Below the pieces are notes generated by a model. That model saw only the letters and a program-made list of their open reading frames with translations. It searched no databases and was not told the DNA's origin. DNA of 64,000 nt, taken from positions 62,001 through 126,000 of the forward strand of contig JAUXQT010000053.1 of the NCBI GenBank assembly GCA_030682135.1, given 5' to 3'. The position numbers and the translations under genes were made by a program. This DNA comes from Nitrospirota bacterium. Lineage in GTDB: Bacteria; Nitrospirota; Nitrospiria; Nitrospirales; Nitrospiraceae. Positions 25,448-34,700 of this stretch are shown here, in pieces. Every line of letters begins with the position of its first letter. Position 1 is the stretch's first letter.

Positions 25448-26308
25448 GTGGCAGCACGATTGATCGACGGCAAAGCATTGGCATTGCAAGTACGGGCGCG
25501 GTTGGCAACGGAATCGGCGGCGGTCCTCGCGAAGATCGGGATGAGGCCGGGGTTGGCCACGATTTTGGTGGGTGACGATCCCGCGTCGCATCAGTATGTG
25601 AAGAGCAAACAGAAGGCCTGCGAAGAGGCCGGCATCTATATTGACGATCACAAGTTGCCTGCCAGCACGACGCAGGCCGAGTTGCTGGCGTTGATCGAAA
25701 AGAAAAACGCCGACCCGAAGATCCACGGCATTCTGGTGCAGCTCCCGTTACCGAAGCATATTGAGAGCCGGGTGGTCCTCGAGGCCGTATCGCCGAATAA
25801 GGATGCCGACGGGTTCCATCCCTATAATTTCGGCAGGCTGGTCGAAGGAAGTCCGGTGTTTGAGGCTTGCACCCCCAAGGGTGTCATCAAGATGATAGAG
25901 TCTATCGGTGTGGGCATCGAGGGGAAACGTGCGGTAGTGTTAGGCCGCAGCAATATTGTCGGGAAGCCGCTGGCTCTCATGCTCTTGCAGCGCAATGCCA
26001 CCGTGACGATTTGTCATTCCAAGACCAAGGATTTGGCCGCGGTCTGTCGTGAGGCGGAGTTGTTGCTCGTCGCGATCGGGAAGGCCAAGTTTGTGACGGC
26101 CGACATGGTGCGAGAAGGAGCGGTCGTGATCGACGTGGGCACCAATCGGTGGACAGACGGAAAGCTCTGCGGCGATGTCGACTTTGAATCGGTCAGCCAG
26201 AAGGCCGGCTGGATTAGTCCGGTGCCCGGTGGCGTAGGGCCGATGACGATTGCGATGTTGCTGGAGAATACGGTGGAGTCGGCCAAAAGAATGGCGGGAA
26301 TGCTGTAG
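25448..26308 (+). CDS. folD: Bifunctional methylenetetrahydrofolate dehydrogenase/methenyl cyclohydrolase
   Basis: A 286-residue FolD, interconverting methylene-, methenyl- and 10-formyl-tetrahydrofolate with NADP. The substrate-site motif YVKSKQKACEEAGI with the catalytic lysine, QLPLPKHI, PNKDADGFHP, the nucleotide-site VVLGRSNIVGKPLA and PVPGGVGPMTIAMLLENT are all present. It starts at GTG 25448 with GAGGAGG seven bases upstream. Its stop codon lies inside a long inverted repeat. metF follows, so this is a one-carbon block. Confidence 0.95.
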   Translation: MAARLIDGKALALQVRARLATESAAVLAKIGMRPGLATILVGDDPASHQYVKSKQKACEEAGIYIDDHKLPASTTQAELLALIEKKNADPKIHGILVQLPLPKHIESRVVLEAVSPNKDADGFHPYNFGRLVEGSPVFEACTPKGVIKMIESIGVGIEGKRAVVLGRSNIVGKPLALMLLQRNATVTICHSKTKDLAAVCREAELLLVAIGKAKFVTADMVREGAVVIDVGTNRWTDGKLCGDVDFESVSQKAGWISPVPGGVGPMTIAMLLENTVESAKRMAGML

Positions 26309-26400
26309 GAGAGCATGGGCGCTCCCGTGCTCGCAGAACGCGCACGATAAAACCGTGCTCGTCCGATGCGCGCAGGGGGAGCGCTCCATCCCTCCTACAG
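26303..26400. repeat. 98-base imperfect inverted repeat between folD and metF
   Basis: The left arm (26303-26326) begins CTGTAGGAG and ends GCGCTCCC; the right arm (26377-26400) is its near reverse complement, GGGAGCGCTCC through CTCCTACAG. Both ends of the arms match perfectly and the middles differ at several positions. Inside lie two direct copies of a GTGCTCG...GCGC motif. The left arm contains the folD stop codon. The form suggests a small non-autonomous mobile repeat (REP/MITE-like). No transposase or clear target duplication is visible. Confidence 0.6.
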
Positions 26401-26430
26401 TGGTGAGTGGTGTGGAGGCGTAAGGTGACC

Positions 26431-27321
26431 ATGAGTCGAGAACCGAAACGGCTACGGGAAATCCTCGAGCAAGGGCAGTTCGCTGTCACGATTGAGTATA
26501 ATCCCCCCAAGGGCACCAACATTTCCGCTGTGCTAGAGAATGCCAAGCAGTTGGTCGGGCGTGTACACGGGGTCAACGTGACGGATAACACGGCCGCCGT
26601 GGTGCGGGCCGGGTCTCTCTCCGTGTGCCGCCTCCTCTACGAACTCGGGCACGATCCGGTGATGCAGATGACCTGCCGGGATCGGAATCGGATTGCCATG
26701 CAGTCGGATCTCATGGGCGCGTCCATGCTCGGCATCCGCAATATTCTCTGTCTCACCGGGGACTATCCGACCGTCGGAGACCACAAGGACGCGAAGCCCG
26801 TCTACGATCTCGATTCGGTTCAGGTCATGCAGCTGGTGCAGGGGCTGAACAATGGGCGGGATATGGCCGGCAATAAACTGGATGGCTCCACGGCATTTTC
26901 CATCGGTGCTGCTGTGACGCCGGAAGCAGACCCGCTGGGTCCCATGCTCGCCAAGTTCGAACTCAAAGTAAAGGCCGGCGCGCAGTTCTTCCAGACGCAA
27001 GCGATTTACCATCCAGAGCAATTTGCGTCTTTCATGAAGGCGGTACGCCCGTTTAAGGCCAAAGTGCTGGCTGGTATTCTCGTGCTTCGGAACGCCAAGA
27101 TGGCGGAGTTCATGAACGCGAATATTCCCGGTGTGTCGGTTCCGCAGGAGATGATCGACGAACTCAAGGCCGCCGGTCCCGAGCGGGCGGAGGATGTCGG
27201 CGTGGACATCGCGGTGCGGACGATTAAGGCGGTGCGGCCCTACTGCGACGGGGTGCATATTATGGCGATCAAGGCCACGCACCGGCTGGCCGACATCATC
27301 ACCAGAGCAGAAGTGGGTTGA
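26431..27321 (+). CDS. metF: Methylenetetrahydrofolate reductase
   Basis: A 296-residue MTHFR-fold TIM barrel reducing methylene- to methyl-tetrahydrofolate with FAD. Recognisable blocks are FAVTIEYNPPKGTN, VNVTDNTAAVVRAG, MQMTCRDRNRIAMQ, NILCLTGDYP and GAQFFQTQAIY. It resembles the acetogen-type MetF that works with a MetV partner; a MetV-tail-like protein is encoded at 45507-45755. ATG 26431 has AAGG upstream; an in-frame start at 26407 is possible. Its stop overlaps the panB ATG by one base. Confidence 0.88.
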   Translation: MSREPKRLREILEQGQFAVTIEYNPPKGTNISAVLENAKQLVGRVHGVNVTDNTAAVVRAGSLSVCRLLYELGHDPVMQMTCRDRNRIAMQSDLMGASMLGIRNILCLTGDYPTVGDHKDAKPVYDLDSVQVMQLVQGLNNGRDMAGNKLDGSTAFSIGAAVTPEADPLGPMLAKFELKVKAGAQFFQTQAIYHPEQFASFMKAVRPFKAKVLAGILVLRNAKMAEFMNANIPGVSVPQEMIDELKAAGPERAEDVGVDIAVRTIKAVRPYCDGVHIMAIKATHRLADIITRAEVG

Positions 27322-28109
27322 TGACGATCCCCGAGTTTCAGCGGCAGAAGCGCGACAAGAAAAAGATCGCCGTCGTGACGGCCTACGACGCGCTGTTCAC
27401 CCGCATTGTCGAGCAGGCCGGCATCGAAGCGATCCTGGTCGGAGATTCATTGGGTGTGGTCGTGCAGGGGCAGGCCAATACGCTTTCTGTGACGATGGAG
27501 GAGATGCTCTACCACACGAAGCTCGTCGCCGGGGCGGCTCAGCGGGCGCTGGTCATCGGTGATATGCCCTTCATGTCCTATCAAGCCAGTCAGGAAGACG
27601 CAATTCGCAATGCGGGGCGGTTTCTGCAGGCCGGGGCTCAGGCCGTCAAGCTGGAGGGTGGCGCCGCGGTCGTCGATCGAGTGGCCGCGATCACCAGTAT
27701 CGGCATTCCAGTCATGGGCCATCTCGGCATGACTCCCCAATCGGTTCATCGGTATGGCGGGTACAAAGTGCAGGGAAAAGAGTCGGACCAGGCGCGTCTC
27801 TTATTGAGCGATGCCAAGGCGCTTGAAGCAGCCGGTGCCTTTGCGATCGTGCTTGAAGCGATTCCCGCCGAGCTGGCCAAGACGCTGACAGAGCAATTGA
27901 CCATTCCGACGATTGGGATCGGGGCCGGCCAGCACTGTGACGGCCAGGTCCTTGTGCTCTACGACCTCCTCGGGCTCTTCGACGAATTCGTGCCGAAGTT
28001 CGTCAAACCCTACGCCCATCTCAAGGCTGATGCGCTCCAAGCCCTTCGCCGGTACAAGGAAGAAGTTCAGGACGGTAAGTTTCCGAGCGAAACGGAAAGC
28101 TATCATTGA
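27321..28109 (+). CDS. panB: 3-methyl-2-oxobutanoate hydroxymethyltransferase
   Basis: A 262-residue PanB, the first committed step of pantothenate synthesis, using 5,10-methylene-tetrahydrofolate to make ketopantoate. Landmarks are VTAYDALFTRIVEQAG, LVGDSLGVVVQG, DMPFMSYQ, the catalytic lysine in AVKLEGG, GHLGMTPQS and IPTIGIGAGQHCDGQVLVLYD (shown in parts). It directly overlaps metF by one base, so folD-metF-panB form a methylene-folate supply-and-use block. Confidence 0.94.
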   Translation: MTIPEFQRQKRDKKKIAVVTAYDALFTRIVEQAGIEAILVGDSLGVVVQGQANTLSVTMEEMLYHTKLVAGAAQRALVIGDMPFMSYQASQEDAIRNAGRFLQAGAQAVKLEGGAAVVDRVAAITSIGIPVMGHLGMTPQSVHRYGGYKVQGKESDQARLLLSDAKALEAAGAFAIVLEAIPAELAKTLTEQLTIPTIGIGAGQHCDGQVLVLYDLLGLFDEFVPKFVKPYAHLKADALQALRRYKEEVQDGKFPSETESYH

Positions 28110-28271
28110 CTGTCGGCGAATTATACACACAGGCTGCTTAGTCTTCGCATCTGCCATGCACTCTTTCCCTGGTAGTCAATTTTGATCTCCTTCCATGACG
28201 AACAACGGATAGCTTTTCCGGGCTTCGAGACACGTTGAGTCAGGCCGATCAATGAAGCGAGGGGATGCGTG

Positions 28272-29048
28272 ATGGAGTGGATTGAGTGGCTCCTCAGCAG
28301 TGAGGTTCGTAAATTTCTACTCGATCATGATTTATTCTTTCCCTTGTTGTTTCTCGGGAGACTGATCGGGATTACGGCGATTGAGCTGTGGCGGCCAGCC
28401 CGGGAAGTGTCCTATCGCAAGGTGATCCTGAACGATTTGACGGCCTTCGTCGTGTTTCAGTACATCATCTTTCCGGCGGCGGGATACATCGACCGGTATG
28501 TCGCCTTCCGCCCACAGCTGCCCGTCACGATTCTGGCCATGCCGTTCGTGGTTCGCGTGTTGTGTTATTTCGTGATCGCAGACTTCGGACATTACTGGGT
28601 ACACCGCCTGATGCATACGACACATGTCTGGCGTATCCATAAATGGCATCATGCTCCAACCTATATGTATTGGCTGGCCGGGACGCGTGGCACGTTGCCT
28701 CAGCAGGTTCTTGTGAACCTGCCGTATATCTTCGCGTGGTCGTTTCTCGGAGGGGCTCCCTGGTGGATGGGATTGATGATCGGTGTGTTCAATTCTTTCC
28801 AAAACGACTGGATGCATGTCAACGTCACGTGGCGGTCCAATTGGCTGGAGTGGTTGATTGTGACGCCGCGGTATCACCACATCCATCATAGCGACAACCC
28901 CGCCCACTACAAGGCGAACCTTGCGGCACTGTTTACCATCTGGGATCGCCTGTTCGGAACCTATGTCAATCCGGACGAGGTAAAGGAACCACTCTCGTTC
29001 GGGATCGGTGAGGAAGTGCCGCTTGTCCGTCTGGCGATAGGTATCTGA
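28272..29048 (+). CDS. Sterol desaturase/fatty acid hydroxylase superfamily membrane protein
   Basis: A 258-residue integral membrane di-iron oxygenase. The histidine boxes are present: HYWVHRLMH (about residue 111), HKWHH (about 125) and HHIHH (about 203). Several hydrophobic helices surround them. Such enzymes hydroxylate or desaturate sterols, hopanoids, carotenoids or fatty acids; the substrate here is not decided by sequence. ATG 28272 has AGGGG upstream. It stands alone, about 160 bases after panB, with no terminator seen on either side. Confidence 0.85.
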   Translation: MEWIEWLLSSEVRKFLLDHDLFFPLLFLGRLIGITAIELWRPAREVSYRKVILNDLTAFVVFQYIIFPAAGYIDRYVAFRPQLPVTILAMPFVVRVLCYFVIADFGHYWVHRLMHTTHVWRIHKWHHAPTYMYWLAGTRGTLPQQVLVNLPYIFAWSFLGGAPWWMGLMIGVFNSFQNDWMHVNVTWRSNWLEWLIVTPRYHHIHHSDNPAHYKANLAALFTIWDRLFGTYVNPDEVKEPLSFGIGEEVPLVRLAIGI

Positions 29049-29179
29049 TCGCCGTGTGCTTAGCGAGGGCTTTCCGAAAATATCACTAACGGCATTCTCG
29101 GTCGAAATTACTCACGAAAATCCTAAAGCATGCAACCAAACTATTTGTAAGACCACCAGCGACTTCCGGACTTCATGCA

Positions 29180-29698
29180 TCACGTCGTCAGGCGGATTTG
29201 ATAGGGCGTCGCACTCACGAAGGGTGTTGAAGGCGTCCCGTATTGTTTCGCTAACGCGATGACATCGATTCCCATATAGAGTCGAGGCAGCTGTTGCAGT
29301 CGGACGAGCCCGTTCCGCGCAAGTTTCTGCGCGGCTTGTTCATGGCCGAGGAATTGTTTGAGATTCGCGGCGGCGAGCTGGATGAGGGCTTGGAAGAAAT
29401 TTCCTTGTTCGGTGCCATGGCCCGCGGCATGCCAAAGACCTTCACACACTTCGTGGCATTCCCACCAGTAGGCGTAATTGTAGAGGTCGATTCCTTGGAG
29501 GTAACCCTCTGACTGCTGCCAATGTTCTCGTGGACAGGCGAGGAGCGTCGGTTCCGGCTGATTGTAAGAATGGCCGAGGGGATTGCGCCGCGGATGTGGA
29601 TTGATCCCCGGAAGAAATCGATAGGATGGAAATGGCCTCGTGGAGTAACGAGGCCAAGCCGGATCGGAAGGCTGAGGCTCTATCACGGTGATGCTCAA
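29180..29698 (-). CDS. DUF309 domain-containing protein
   Basis: A 172-residue protein whose second half is the DUF309 helical domain: GIDLYNYAYWWECHEVCEGLW (in part), GNFFQALIQLAAANLK and a following HEQAAQKLARNGLVRL. The function of the family is unknown; the Glu/His pair in WECHEVCE is invariant. The best start is TTG 29698, which overlaps the stop of the upstream ApaH gene as TTGA; a GTG at 29686 is the alternative. The Pro-rich first 50 residues look disordered. Confidence 0.75.
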   Translation of the reverse strand: MSITVIEPQPSDPAWPRYSTRPFPSYRFLPGINPHPRRNPLGHSYNQPEPTLLACPREHWQQSEGYLQGIDLYNYAYWWECHEVCEGLWHAAGHGTEQGNFFQALIQLAAANLKQFLGHEQAAQKLARNGLVRLQQLPRLYMGIDVIALAKQYGTPSTPFVSATPYQIRLTT

Positions 29699-30495
29699 TG
29701 GATGCCCGTGACCTGGAAGATGTGGCGATCGTGCAGCCGCACCGCCGTCAGTTCTTTGCCCCATACACAGCCACTGTCGATGGCCAATAAATTGGACTCG
29801 ATGTGCAATCCCAACGCAGCCCAATGGCCGCAGATGACCGTAGTCTCAGTCTGTTTCCGGTTTGGAATTCGGAACCAAGGGAAATAGCCGGCTGGCGTCT
29901 GATCCGGAGGGCCGGAGAACCCGGACATCTCACCGGTGGGGGTGCAGGTGCGCAGTCTGGTGAAGACGCGCGCGATACTCACCAGCCTCTCCGGGCCTGT
30001 CAGCGAGGGATTCCATTGTGGCGCCGGCCCATGAAACAGGCTCTGGAGGAAGAGACGATAGTTCGGGCCTGCCAGCACGGTCTCGACCTCACGCGCCAAG
30101 CCGACGGCCTCACCGATGGTCCATTGCGGGAGGAGTCCCGCGTGCACCATCAGGAACGATCCCTCGCGATGATGGAGCGGTTGGCGGCGAAGCCAGGCGA
30201 TCAGTTCATCACGATCGTCGGCGTGCAAGATGTCGTGAATCGTATCCTTGTGCCGTAGCGCGGCGATGTGTTCGGCAACTGCGAGCAAGAAGAGATCGTG
30301 ATTGCCCAACACGATCTGGGCGGCCTCGCCGAGCCCACGCACGAATCGGAGGAGGGAGAGAGATTCAGGGCCTCGATTGACGAGGTCTCCGGCCAGCCAC
30401 AATCGATCTGTCCGGGGATCGAACGAAATCCGGTCGAGGAGCCGTCTGAATGGATCGAGGCAACCTTGAATGTCGCCGATTGCGTAAATAGCCAT
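29695..30495 (-). CDS. apaH: Symmetrical bis(5'-nucleosyl)-tetraphosphatase (ApaH type)
   Basis: A 266-residue metallophosphoesterase hydrolysing Ap4A to two ADP. The PPP-family metal motifs are intact: IYAIGDIQGCLDPF (GDxxG), LAGDLVNRGP (GDxxxRG), LGNHDLF (GNHD), MVHAGLLPQW and TTVICGHWAALG. ATG 30495 gives the standard MAIYAIGDIQG N-terminus; the frame is open 150 bases further upstream without a better start. It is followed by DUF309 in a four-base overlap, indicating one transcript. Confidence 0.9.
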   Translation of the reverse strand: MAIYAIGDIQGCLDPFRRLLDRISFDPRTDRLWLAGDLVNRGPESLSLLRFVRGLGEAAQIVLGNHDLFLLAVAEHIAALRHKDTIHDILHADDRDELIAWLRRQPLHHREGSFLMVHAGLLPQWTIGEAVGLAREVETVLAGPNYRLFLQSLFHGPAPQWNPSLTGPERLVSIARVFTRLRTCTPTGEMSGFSGPPDQTPAGYFPWFRIPNRKQTETTVICGHWAALGLHIESNLLAIDSGCVWGKELTAVRLHDRHIFQVTGIH

Positions 30496-30595
30496 GAATG
30501 GAGGGTTCCCGTGACCGGCTGAGCCTACCCTGCATGCCGCGGGAAAACAAGGCGAGGATAGTCGTGCGAGGGGAAGGAATGGGGTGCGTTCTACC

Positions 30596-31762
30596 CTATG
30601 CCGCTTTGGGTTTGAGCGAAACGGTAAAGTGAAAGGTACTGCCACGGCCTGGTTCGCTGTTCACGGCGAGCGATCCGCCCATCAGCTCGACAAGCCGTTG
30701 ACAGATGGCCAGCCCCATTCCCGTTCCTCCATACGTTCTCGTGTTCGTTCCATCGGCTTGCATGAAGGGTTGGAAGATCCTGGTACAGGCATCTGAGGCA
30801 ATGCCGATTCCTGTATCGGAGATAGAAAATCGCACCCTGACGCCTTGTGGCAACGAGGGGGTGAGATCCAAGGCCACATGGACTGCGATTGTGCCTCGCT
30901 CCGTAAACTTCACCGCGTTGTCCAGGAGATGACTCAAAATCTGGCGTAATCGCGCCGCATCCCCGCGCAGCGATGCCGGCACCTGGGTCTCGGTGAGGGA
31001 AGAGAGGGCCAGTCCTTTGCCGCTCGCACGCTCTTGAAACGAGCCGACGACATCGGTGAGCAGCTGTTTCACCTCGAAGTCTGTCTCCTCCAGCTGCAGC
31101 TTGCCGGAATCCATCTTCGAAAAGTCCAGAATGTCGTTGATGATCGAGAGCAACGCCTCGCCCGAGGTGCGAATAGTCATCGCACAGTCATGTTGCTCGG
31201 GCGTCAGTTCTGTATCCAACAGCCATTCGGTCATGCCGAGGACCGCATTCATGGGCGTCCTGATTTCGTGACTCATCGTCGCCAGGAACTCCGATTTGAG
31301 GCGTGTCCCTTCGAGCGCCGCATCGCGGGCTTGGGCCAGGCTGGCTTGGCTGGTCCGTAGTTCTTGCAAGATCCGGCTCGACCGCACGATGTATCGGACG
31401 CGGTGTGTGAGCAACAGTCCGTTTAACGGCTTGGTCAAGAAGTCGGTCGCGCCGGCATCGTAGGCCTGTGTGATGGATTGGTAATCGTCCAGACCGGTCA
31501 TGATTAGCACGGGCACATGTTCCCCGCCCGGGAGTTTTCGGAGCGCCGCACAGGCCGTGAATCCGTTCATCTCGGGCATCATGACATCGAGCAGGATCAC
31601 ATCGGGCTGGAGCCGCTGAAAAGCCGCCAACCCCTCTTGTCCATTCTCCGCCTCTTCGACGCGCCATCCGGAGCCCTCCAGCGCGGCGCGTGCCAGCATT
31701 CTCATGACGGCATCGTCGTCCACCACCAAGGCGAGGGGGACTTGTTGTGCATCAGCGTTCAT
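30596..31762 (-). CDS. Receiver-histidine kinase protein (REC-HisKA-HATPase)
   Basis: A 388-residue soluble kinase with an N-terminal receiver (VVDDDAVMRML, phospho-site in ILLDVMMPEMNG, FLTKPL; about 10-130), a coiled linker, HisKA with [15 protein letters not shown] (about 180) and an ATPase domain with DTGIGI and GGTGMGLAI ending near 385. No DNA-binding or GGDEF output is present. ATG 31762 has AAGGAG eight bases upstream and overlaps the previous gene by 11 bases. As the last gene of the sensory operon it may receive phosphate from the Hpt domains upstream. Confidence 0.88.
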   Translation of the reverse strand: MNADAQQVPLALVVDDDAVMRMLARAALEGSGWRVEEAENGQEGLAAFQRLQPDVILLDVMMPEMNGFTACAALRKLPGGEHVPVLIMTGLDDYQSITQAYDAGATDFLTKPLNGLLLTHRVRYIVRSSRILQELRTSQASLAQARDAALEGTRLKSEFLATMSHEIRTPMNAVLGMTEWLLDTELTPEQHDCAMTIRTSGEALLSIINDILDFSKMDSGKLQLEETDFEVKQLLTDVVGSFQERASGKGLALSSLTETQVPASLRGDAARLRQILSHLLDNAVKFTERGTIAVHVALDLTPSLPQGVRVRFSISDTGIGIASDACTRIFQPFMQADGTNTRTYGGTGMGLAICQRLVELMGGSLAVNSEPGRGSTFHFTVSLKPKAA

Positions 31763-34700
31763 GGGACGTCTCCTTATTGATGGCAGCTTGAAAGATGGAG
31801 CAGACGGCGAGGAAGTCCCGTTCCAATTCACGAAATCGGTCCGGGGCCTCGTCGATTCGGCGCTCGCGGCCCAAGGCCTCGAGCTCTTTGCAATACGTTG
31901 CCATGGTCAAAGCGCCGAGTGTGGCGCTGCTGGATTTGAGGCGGTGTGCCAGGGCGTGGAGCATGGCCGAGTCCTTGGATGCGATGGCCTGGCGTAATTG
32001 CTCGACGAGTGTCCGAGAATCTTCCACGTAGGTGGCCAGCAGCTTTCCGAGCGGGTCGGGATGTCCCGGTCGTTTTAGCATGCGGATGGGTTCCCAGGCG
32101 GAGCAATCGACCAGGCCCGTGGCCTCGACCTGTTCCGGCTGAATGGTCGGCGCCGAAGGATTGGACGAGACCGTGGCCGGAGCCACGACGGGCGCTTCTG
32201 GTGGCCCCGACTTGCTGGCCTGGCTGAACCATTGATCCAAGAGGTCCTTCAGTTGCTGTCGGGTGAAGGGTTTACTCAGATAGTCGTCCATGCCGGCCGC
32301 CAGGCATTGCTCCCGGTCTTGTGCCATCGCGTTGGCTGTCAGTGCAATGATGGGGATGTGCGCTGACTGTGTCTGCCGCTCTCGTTCGCGTATGCCGGCT
32401 GTGGCCGTGAAGCCATCCATGACGGGCATCTGGCAGTCCATGAGGATGAGGTCGTAGGAGACAGTCTCGGAGTGTTCGAGGGCCTGACACCCGTCCTCTG
32501 CGCTGTCGACCCGGTAGCCGAGCAGTTCCAACATCCCGGTCGCGACCTCGCGGTTGACCGGATTATCTTCGACCAGGAGCACGCGGCGGTCTATTTTTCG
32601 TGGCGGAATAGCTGTTGCCACGGCAGCAGGCGGGGCTGCTGTCGTTCCCTGGAGATGCCGGCGCAAGCAATCCTGCAATGTCGATTGGCGCACCGGTTTC
32701 TGTAGCCAGGCGATGAAGCCCAGCGGCTCAGTCTGCCAGCCGGGTGCCTGGTTCTCTCCGGAGTTGAGGGCCAGGAGGCCGACGGTGCGGAGCGCGGGAT
32801 CGGCCTTGATCGCGCGGGCGAGCATGAGGCCGTCCATGCCTGGCATGCAGATGTCGAGCAGGGCCAGGTCGAACGGCGTCCGGTTGTTTGCGTACTGACT
32901 CAGGAGTTCCAATGCGGCGGCGCCACTGTCTGCACTGACCACTTCGGCTCCCCATGCGGTGAGCGGTGCGTTCAGCACAAAGAGATTCGTTGGATGGTCA
33001 TCCACGATGAGCACCCGGAGGCCGCTCAGGAACCGAGGATTTTCCAACTGGGCGCTGTCACGTGGTGCGGCACAGCCCAGGCGCGCCGTGAACCAAAACG
33101 TCGAGCCCTGGCCAGGCGCACTGGTGAGGCCCACCTCGCCCCCCATGAGCTGCACGAGTTGTTTGACGATGGCCAACCCGAGTCCCGTGCCGCCGAATTG
33201 TCTGGTGGTAGACCCGTCGGCTTGGGAAAACGCGGTGAAAAGACCTGTCTGCGCCGAGGGGGGGATGCCGATGCCGGTGTCGGTGACGGCGCATTTCAAC
33301 GTCAGTGTCTGGGCATCCTGCGCCAGGAGGTGGAACCAGACCGTCACGTTGCCTCGTTGTGTGAACTTCATGGCGTTGCCCACCAGGTTCAGCAGCACCT
33401 GGCGGAGGCGTCCCGGATCGCCGATGGCACGGTCAGGGATCTCTCCCGGGAGAAAACAGGTCAAGTTCAGCCCCTTCCGTCCGGCCGATTCAGCAAAGAG
33501 ATCGACGGCCTCTTCCACTGTCTCCCGGAGCCCGAACTCGATTCGCTCCAGCACCAGCTTGCCAGCCTCGATTTTCGAGAAATCCAAAATCTCGTTGATG
33601 ACTCCCAGCAGGGCGGTGCCGGACCGGTGGACGTTCTCGGCCAGGTGCCGTTGTTTGTCGGTGAGGGGGGTATTCAGCAACAGTTCCGCCATACCGAGGA
33701 CCCCGTTCATGGGTGTCCTGATTTCGTGGCTCATGTTGGCGAGAAACTGAGACTTGGCCACGCTGGCCGATTCGGCGGCCTCTTTGGCGCGGCGCAACTC
33801 GTCTTCCACCTGTTTGTTCTCGGTCGTGTCGATGTGAATCCCGCTCATCCTCGAGGCAATGCCATAGGCGTCACGAACCAAGGCACCACGAGAGAGGATC
33901 CATCGGTACGAACCATCTTTATGGCGTAACCGAATTTCCATGTCGAACCGGTTTCGTGCGCTGTCGATGGTTGAGCGAACCGTGTGTAACGCAGAGTCGA
34001 GATCATCGGGGTGTACGCGGGATTCCCATTCCGAAATGGTGTTGACCATTTCGTGGTCCTCATACCCGAGCTGTCTTTTCCACAGCGGGGAAAAATACAC
34101 GGCATTGGTGTTGAGGTTCCAGTCCCAGATGCCGATGTTCGAACCCTGAACCGTCAGAGCCAGCCGTTCCTCGCTGGCTCGCAGGGCTTCCTCCGCCTCC
34201 TTGCGCTCCGTGATGTCTTCGGCAATGCCGAGTAGGAACTGGGGTTTTCCTTGTTCGTCGAGGACCGGCAGCTTTTTGGTGCGCAAGATTCGAACGCCCC
34301 GGTGTTTGGTGTGGATTTCTTCTTCGGGAATATCGAGCAGGATTCCATTGGCGAGGACCTCACGGTCCTTTGCCACGAAGAAGTCGGCCTCCTGTGTTGT
34401 GAAGAAATCGTAGTCGGTCTTGCCGACCATCTCGTCCTGAGAAAATCCCGTTATGGCTTCTGCCGCCCGGTTCCAACGGACAAACGACAGGTCGCTGGCC
34501 GTTTTGGCGAAAATCATGATCGGCAGGTGGTTGATCATGGAGTCGAGGAACTGTTGCGTCTCTTCCTTCTCGCGTTGGGTCCGTATGCGGGCACTGATGT
34601 CGGCGATAAATGCGGTGAATGCGTAGCCGTCATCGAGTTGGATCGGCGTGATGGCGAGTTCGATGGGAAACTCCGTGCCGTCACGCCGGAGGGCCGTGAT

